Source: JAPWJZ01 sp035626855
GTDB taxonomy: Bacteria; Pseudomonadota; Alphaproteobacteria; Micavibrionales; UBA2020
Assembly: GCA_035626855.1 (NCBI GenBank)
Contig: DASPMW010000060.1
Coordinates: 1 to 9,789 of the forward strand
Length of the DNA stretch: 9,789 nucleotides
Direction of reading: 5' to 3'
Part shown: positions 5,744 to 9,789 of the stretch, piece by piece
Layout: the number at the start of each line of letters is the position of its first letter
Position numbering within the stretch: position 1 is the stretch's first letter
Made by a program: the position numbers and the translations under genes
The notes under the pieces: model-generated
Told to the model about the DNA's origin: nothing
What the model saw: the letters and a program-made list of their open reading frames with translations, nothing else
Databases searched by the model: none

Positions 5744-6658
5744 ATGAATACTGATCTTCAGAAAATCAGCGTGATGATGCTGCTGGCGCTGGATGCGCTT
5801 TATACGTGCCGCAAAACGACGCTTGCGGCGGAGCAGCTCGGCCTCGCCCAGCCGAGCCTTTCGGTTTATTTGCGGCAGCTCCGCGATTTGACGGGCGATG
5901 CGCTCTTCGTCCGCACCGCGCGCGGGCTGGAACCGACTGATTTCTGCCATGGCTATCACGCGCGGGCGCGCGAGGTGCTGGCGGGGATCGAGGCCCTGTC
6001 GCAGCCCGAAGCCGGTTTCGATCCGCTGGCATCTCCCGCAACCTTCTCGGTCGGTATCTCTCTGGTGATGGGCCGCCAGTTTTTTGACCGGCTTTCCGTC
6101 GGCGTCGCGCGGCAGTTCCCGCGCGTCTCGGTCGGCATGGTTTATCTTGGGGAGGCCGAGGCGCTTGCCAATCTCGAGACGGGCGCCGCTGATTTTTTTT
6201 GCGGCATGACCTCGGAAAAGCTGCCCAAGCATTTCGCAGCCAGGAAACTCGCGCGCACCGACCTGGTCGTGCTGTGCTCCCGGCACAGCCGCTTCTTCAA
6301 AGCTGGACGGATCACGCGCCGCGATTATCTCGCGACGCCCCATATCAAGGCCGCGACCAGTTTCGCCCCTTCCCACCTCGACGCCAGGTTCCGAAGGCTC
6401 GGGATGCTGCAGGAAAAACTGGCCATAGTCCCTGACGAAGCAGCGGAAATCGCGCTGTTGCGCGCGACCGATTATCTGCTCGTTATAGATCGCCGCGACG
6501 CGGCGCTGGCAGATGCCGCAAAAGAATTCAGGGCATTGGAAACGGATTTCACCATGCCGCAATTCGACATGTTCTGCGTCTGGCACGCGCGCAAAAACGC
6601 GGATGCGCGCCATCGCTGGTTCAGGGAGTATGCCGTGGCGGCCTGCCGGGAGGCGTGA
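5744..6658 (+). CDS. LysR-type transcriptional regulator
   Basis: The 304-residue length is standard for the LysR family. The N-terminal winged helix-turn-helix lies around residues 12-62: LALDALYTCRKTTLAAEQLGLAQ, then PSLSVYLRQLRDLTGDALFVRTARGLEPT, which is close to the family consensus. An LxVGIS-type strand near residue 100 opens the two-lobed effector-binding domain. The inducer cannot be told from sequence. The start ATG at 5744 has only a weak ribosome binding site (GCGGT next to it), and later in-frame ATGs at 5774 and 5777 would shorten the protein before the recognition fold. It is divergent from the 116-aa/411-aa/VOC cluster, its likely target, and converges on metH with 8 bp between stops. 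MetR, the methionine LysR regulator, is usually placed divergently from its target, so MetR identity is not supported. A T8 run (6193-6200) lies inside the frame. Confidence 0.92.
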   Translation: MNTDLQKISVMMLLALDALYTCRKTTLAAEQLGLAQPSLSVYLRQLRDLTGDALFVRTARGLEPTDFCHGYHARAREVLAGIEALSQPEAGFDPLASPATFSVGISLVMGRQFFDRLSVGVARQFPRVSVGMVYLGEAEALANLETGAADFFCGMTSEKLPKHFAARKLARTDLVVLCSRHSRFFKAGRITRRDYLATPHIKAATSFAPSHLDARFRRLGMLQEKLAIVPDEAAEIALLRATDYLLVIDRRDAALADAAKEFRALETDFTMPQFDMFCVWHARKNADARHRWFREYAVAACREA

Positions 6659-6666
6659 TATTCGCT

Positions 6667-9600
6667 CTAGCGATCGAGGATCGGGGCCAGCCAGCGCTCG
6701 GCCTCGGCGACCGGAATGCCGCGGCGGCGGGCATAGTCTTCAAGCTGGTCGCGGCCGATTGAATTGACGCCGAGGTAATAGCTGTCGGGGTGGGAGAAAT
6801 ACCAGCCGCTGACGGATGACGCCGGCCACATGGCGAGGCTTTCGGTCAGGATGATGCCGGTATTTTTCTCCGCGTCCAGCAGGTCCCACAGGATCGTCTT
6901 CTGCGTATGGTCGGGGCAGGCGGGGTAGCCGGGCGCGGGGCGAATGCCGCGATATTGCTCCTCGATCAGTGCGTCATAGCCGAGCTTCTCATCGGCGGCA
7001 TAGCCCCAGTATTCGCGCCGCACCTTCGCGTGCATGTATTCCGCGAAGGCTTCGGCGAAGCGGTCGGCGACGGCCTTTGCCATCATGCTGCTATAGGGAT
7101 CGTTCTTCGCCTCGAATTCCCGGACGATATCTTCTAGCCCGTCGCCGGCAGTGACCGCGAACGCGCCGATATAATCCTTCAAGCCGGTGTCGAGCGGGGC
7201 TACGAAATCCGACAGCGAATAATCCGCGCGGCCCTGCTTCTTGCGCGTCTGCTGGCGCAACCCGCAGATGCGGTTGAGCTCGGCCTTGCGGTCTTCGCCA
7301 CTGTAGATCACGATGTCTTCGCCTTCGCCGGAGGCGGGGAAGAGGCCGATGACGCCGCGCGGACGCACGCGGCCGTCCTTGATGAAGAATTCGATCATCG
7401 CTTGCGCGTCGTCGAAAATCTTGCGCGCTTCTTCGCCGCGCGTCTCGTCGTCGAAAATCTGCGGGTATTTGATCAGCATGCCCCAGGTGTAGAAAAACGG
7501 CGACCAGTCGACATATTCGCGCAGCATGTCAAAGCTGACGTTATCGAACACATGGATGCCGGGTTTCGCAGGAACGGGCGGGGTGTAGCTTTGCCAGTCG
7601 GCGCGGTAGCGATTCTTCTGCGCCTCGGCGAAGGGGATCAGCTCGCGGTTGGGCGATTTGTTCAGGAAGCGCTCGTTCAGCTGCTTGTATTTCTTGGTCA
7701 CCTCCGCGAGGTAGGGCGTGCGCAAGGTGGCGTTCAAAAGGTTGTTCATGACGCCGACGGCGCGGGACGCGTCCGGCACATAGACGACCGGGTGCTTGTA
7801 ATGCGGCGCGATCTTGACGGCGGTGTGCATTTCCGACGTCGTCGCGCCGCCGATGAGGAGGGGGACCGTGAAGCCCTGCCGCTGCATTTCGGACGCCACA
7901 TGCGCCATTTCCTCGAGCGACGGCGTGATCAGTCCGGAGAGGCCGATGACATCGACATTATGCTCGCTCGCGGACTGCAGGATTTTTTCAGCCGGCACCA
8001 TGACGCCGAGATCGACGACTTCATAGCCGTTGCATTGCAGGACGATGCCGACGATGTTTTTGCCGATGTCATGCACGTCGCCCTTGACGGTCGCGAGCAG
8101 GATCTTCCCGGCGCTTTTCTGCTTGGTATCCTTCTCCGCCTCCATGAAGGGCAGCAGATGCGCGACAGACTGCTTCATCACGCGCGCCGATTTCACCACC
8201 TGCGGCAGGAACATCTTGCCGTCGCCGAAAAGGTCGCCGACCGTGTTCATGCCCGCCATCAGCGGGCCTTCGATCACGTCGAGGGCGCGTTTCGATTGCA
8301 GGCGCGCTTCTTCGGTGTCTTCCTCGATATGCTCGTTGATGCCCTTGACGAGCGCGTATTCAAGGCGCTTCTCGACGGGGTATCTGCGCCATTCCTTTTC
8401 TTCTTCCTTCTCGCGGCCGCTCTTGCCTTTGTATTTCGCGGCAAGGTCGAGCAGGTTTTCAGTCGCTTCCGGGCGGCGGTTGAGGATGACATCCTCGACC
8501 GCGTCGCGCAGTTCGGCGGGGATGCTGTCATAGACCGCAAGCTGGCCCGCATTGACGATGCCCATATCCATGCCGGCCTTCGTCGCGTGGTAAAGGAACA
8601 CCGCATGGATCGCTTCCCGCACCGTGTTATTGCCGCGGAAAGAGAAGGACACGTTCGATACGCCGCCGCTGACGAGCGCATGCGGCAGCGTTTCCTTGAT
8701 CTTGCGTGTTGCCTCGATGAAATCCACGCCGTAGTTGTTGTGCTCCTCGATACCCGTCGCCACGGCAAAGATGTTCGGGTCGAAAATGATGTCTTCCGGC
8801 GGAAAACCGTTTTTGACAAGCAGGTGATAGGCACGGGTGCAGATTTCAACCTTGCGCGTGATCGTATCGGCCTGGCCCTTCTCGTCGAACGCCATCACGA
8901 TGACGGCCGCTCCATAAAGGCGCGCGAGATGTGCCTGCTGGAGAAACGGCGCTTCGCCTTCCTTCAGGCTGATTGAATTGATGATGCTCTTGCCCTGCAG
9001 GCATTTGAGGCCTTCCTCGATCACTTCCCATTTCGAGGAATCGACCATCACCGGCACGCGGGCGATATCGGGCTCGGAGGCGATGTTGTTGAGGAAAGTC
9101 TTCATGGCCTGCTTTGAATCGAGCATGCCTTCGTCCATGTTGACGTCGATGATCTGCGCGCCGTTTTCCACCTGCTCGAGCGCGATCGCCGTCGCGTCCA
9201 GGTAGCGGCCTTCCTTGACCAGGTCGCGGAATTTGGTGGAGCCCGTGACGTTCGTGCGCTCGCCCACGTTGACGAACAGGCTGTTGTCATTGATTTCCAG
9301 CGGCTCGAGGCCGGAGAGGCGCAGCGCCTTCGGAATTTTCGGGGCAACGCGCGCGGGCGTTTTCGCGACGGCCTCCGCGAGCTTGCGGATATGCGCGGGC
9401 GTCGTGCCGCAGCAGCCGCCGACGATATTCAAAAATCCGGACTGGGCCCATTCCTGCATCTCGCCGGTCATTTGCTCCGGCGTTTCGTCATACCCGCCGA
9501 AAGCGTTCGGCAGGCCCGCATTCGGGTAGACGCAGACATGCGTATCAGCGATTTTCGACAGCGTTTGCACATACTGGCGCATTTCCTTCGGGCCCAGCGC

Positions 9601-9789
9601 GCAGTTGAGGCCGATCGACAGCGGCGCAGCATGGCGCACGGAGTTCCAGAAAGCCTCCGTCGTCTGGCCCGACAGGGTGCGGCCGGAAGCGTCGGTGATC
9701 GTGCCGGAAATCATCAGCGGGAGGCGTATGTTCTTGTCGCCGAAATATTTTTCGCAGGCGAAGATCGCGGCCTTTGCGTTCAGCGTGTC
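6667..9789 (-). CDS. metH: Cobalamin-dependent methionine synthase MetH (5' end outside window)
   Basis: MetH transfers the methyl group of 5-methyltetrahydrofolate to homocysteine through bound cobalamin. The visible frame gives 1040 residues ending at TAG (6667-6669). It stays open to the right edge, beginning DTLNAKAA, so the ATG at 9714 is internal; about 184 residues are missing by comparison with the E. coli enzyme as I remember it. In order are the homocysteine/zinc domain with Cys63 (LNCALGP) and Cys126-Cys127 (GGCCGTT), the folate domain (FVNVGERTNVTGS), the helical cap (GPLMAGMNTVGDLFG), the cobalamin domain with the cobalt-ligand His573 in DVHDIGKN (codon at 8071-8073), and the reactivation domain with Asp in DWSPFF and the AdoMet-binding RPAPGYP (Arg950). 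All four modules are fused in one chain. Any cobalamin riboswitch would lie upstream, beyond the window. Confidence 0.98.
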   Translation of the reverse strand, partial: DTLNAKAAIFACEKYFGDKNIRLPLMISGTITDASGRTLSGQTTEAFWNSVRHAAPLSIGLNCALGPKEMRQYVQTLSKIADTHVCVYPNAGLPNAFGGYDETPEQMTGEMQEWAQSGFLNIVGGCCGTTPAHIRKLAEAVAKTPARVAPKIPKALRLSGLEPLEINDNSLFVNVGERTNVTGSTKFRDLVKEGRYLDATAIALEQVENGAQIIDVNMDEGMLDSKQAMKTFLNNIASEPDIARVPVMVDSSKWEVIEEGLKCLQGKSIINSISLKEGEAPFLQQAHLARLYGAAVIVMAFDEKGQADTITRKVEICTRAYHLLVKNGFPPEDIIFDPNIFAVATGIEEHNNYGVDFIEATRKIKETLPHALVSGGVSNVSFSFRGNNTVREAIHAVFLYHATKAGMDMGIVNAGQLAVYDSIPAELRDAVEDVILNRRPEATENLLDLAAKYKGKSGREKEEEKEWRRYPVEKRLEYALVKGINEHIEEDTEEARLQSKRALDVIEGPLMAGMNTVGDLFGDGKMFLPQVVKSARVMKQSVAHLLPFMEAEKDTKQKSAGKILLATVKGDVHDIGKNIVGIVLQCNGYEVVDLGVMVPAEKILQSASEHNVDVIGLSGLITPSLEEMAHVASEMQRQGFTVPLLIGGATTSEMHTAVKIAPHYKHPVVYVPDASRAVGVMNNLLNATLRTPYLAEVTKKYKQLNERFLNKSPNRELIPFAEAQKNRYRADWQSYTPPVPAKPGIHVFDNVSFDMLREYVDWSPFFYTWGMLIKYPQIFDDETRGEEARKIFDDAQAMIEFFIKDGRVRPRGVIGLFPASGEGEDIVIYSGEDRKAELNRICGLRQQTRKKQGRADYSLSDFVAPLDTGLKDYIGAFAVTAGDGLEDIVREFEAKNDPYSSMMAKAVADRFAEAFAEYMHAKVRREYWGYAADEKLGYDALIEEQYRGIRPAPGYPACPDHTQKTILWDLLDAEKNTGIILTESLAMWPASSVSGWYFSHPDSYYLGVNSIGRDQLEDYARRRGIPVAEAERWLAPILDR

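Noticed and set aside
5693..6613. 306-codon open frame on the minus strand opposite the LysR-type gene
   Set aside because: The plus strand encodes a full-length LysR protein with a clear helix-turn-helix; the opposite frame is compositionally a shadow.
5744..6658. LysR-type gene as metR because it adjoins metH
   Set aside because: It converges on metH and shares no promoter region with it; the divergent 116-aa cluster is the more natural target, and no MetR-specific feature was recognised.
7402..8976. 524-codon open frame on the plus strand opposite metH
   Set aside because: It is antisense to the unmistakable MetH reading frame; its Arg/His/Asp-rich translation is typical of the shadow of GC-rich codons.

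Overview
This window looks like ordinary chromosomal DNA from a GC-rich Gram-negative bacterium. An alphaproteobacterium is the best guess, from the overall look of PriA, Ppx, the SixA-like phosphatase and MetH; this is a judgement from protein style and not a database result. Gene density is very high, the short intergenic regions are conspicuously AT-rich, and no insertion sequence, tRNA, rRNA, CRISPR array or phage gene is visible.

Layout. (1) 1-1085 (+): the C-terminal 360 residues of the primosomal helicase PriA, cut by the left edge. (2) 1086-1206: a compact AT-rich control region with a hairpin, an 8-bp direct repeat, a good sigma70-type promoter and a nearly perfect 20-bp palindrome over the -10 box. 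It drives (3) a 69-residue membrane protein of unknown function (1207-1416, +). (4) 1424-1921 (-): a SixA-type histidine phosphatase, divergent from (5) a Ppx/GppA exopolyphosphatase (1985-3463, +). (6) 3460-5639 (-): three codirectional genes. In transcription order they are a 116-residue unknown protein, a 411-residue unknown protein with a predicted coiled coil, and a PhnB-like VOC-superfamily protein. (7) 5744-6658 (+): a LysR-type regulator divergent from that trio. (8) 6667-9789 (-): most of cobalamin-dependent methionine synthase MetH, with its N-terminus beyond the right edge.

How the parts relate. PriA (replication restart), MetH (methionine and folate cycle), Ppx (polyphosphate turnover) and the SixA-like phosphatase are housekeeping functions. 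The part most likely to hold undescribed biology is the LysR-type regulator facing the 116-aa/411-aa/VOC cluster. This is the classic arrangement of a LysR regulator and its target operon, and two of the three targets are proteins I cannot assign. The second candidate is the small membrane protein with its elaborate operator-like promoter. All three tail-to-tail gene junctions are extremely tight: two have gaps of 7 and 8 bp, and one has stop codons sharing the tetranucleotide TTAA. I see no clearly novel multi-gene defence or mobile system.
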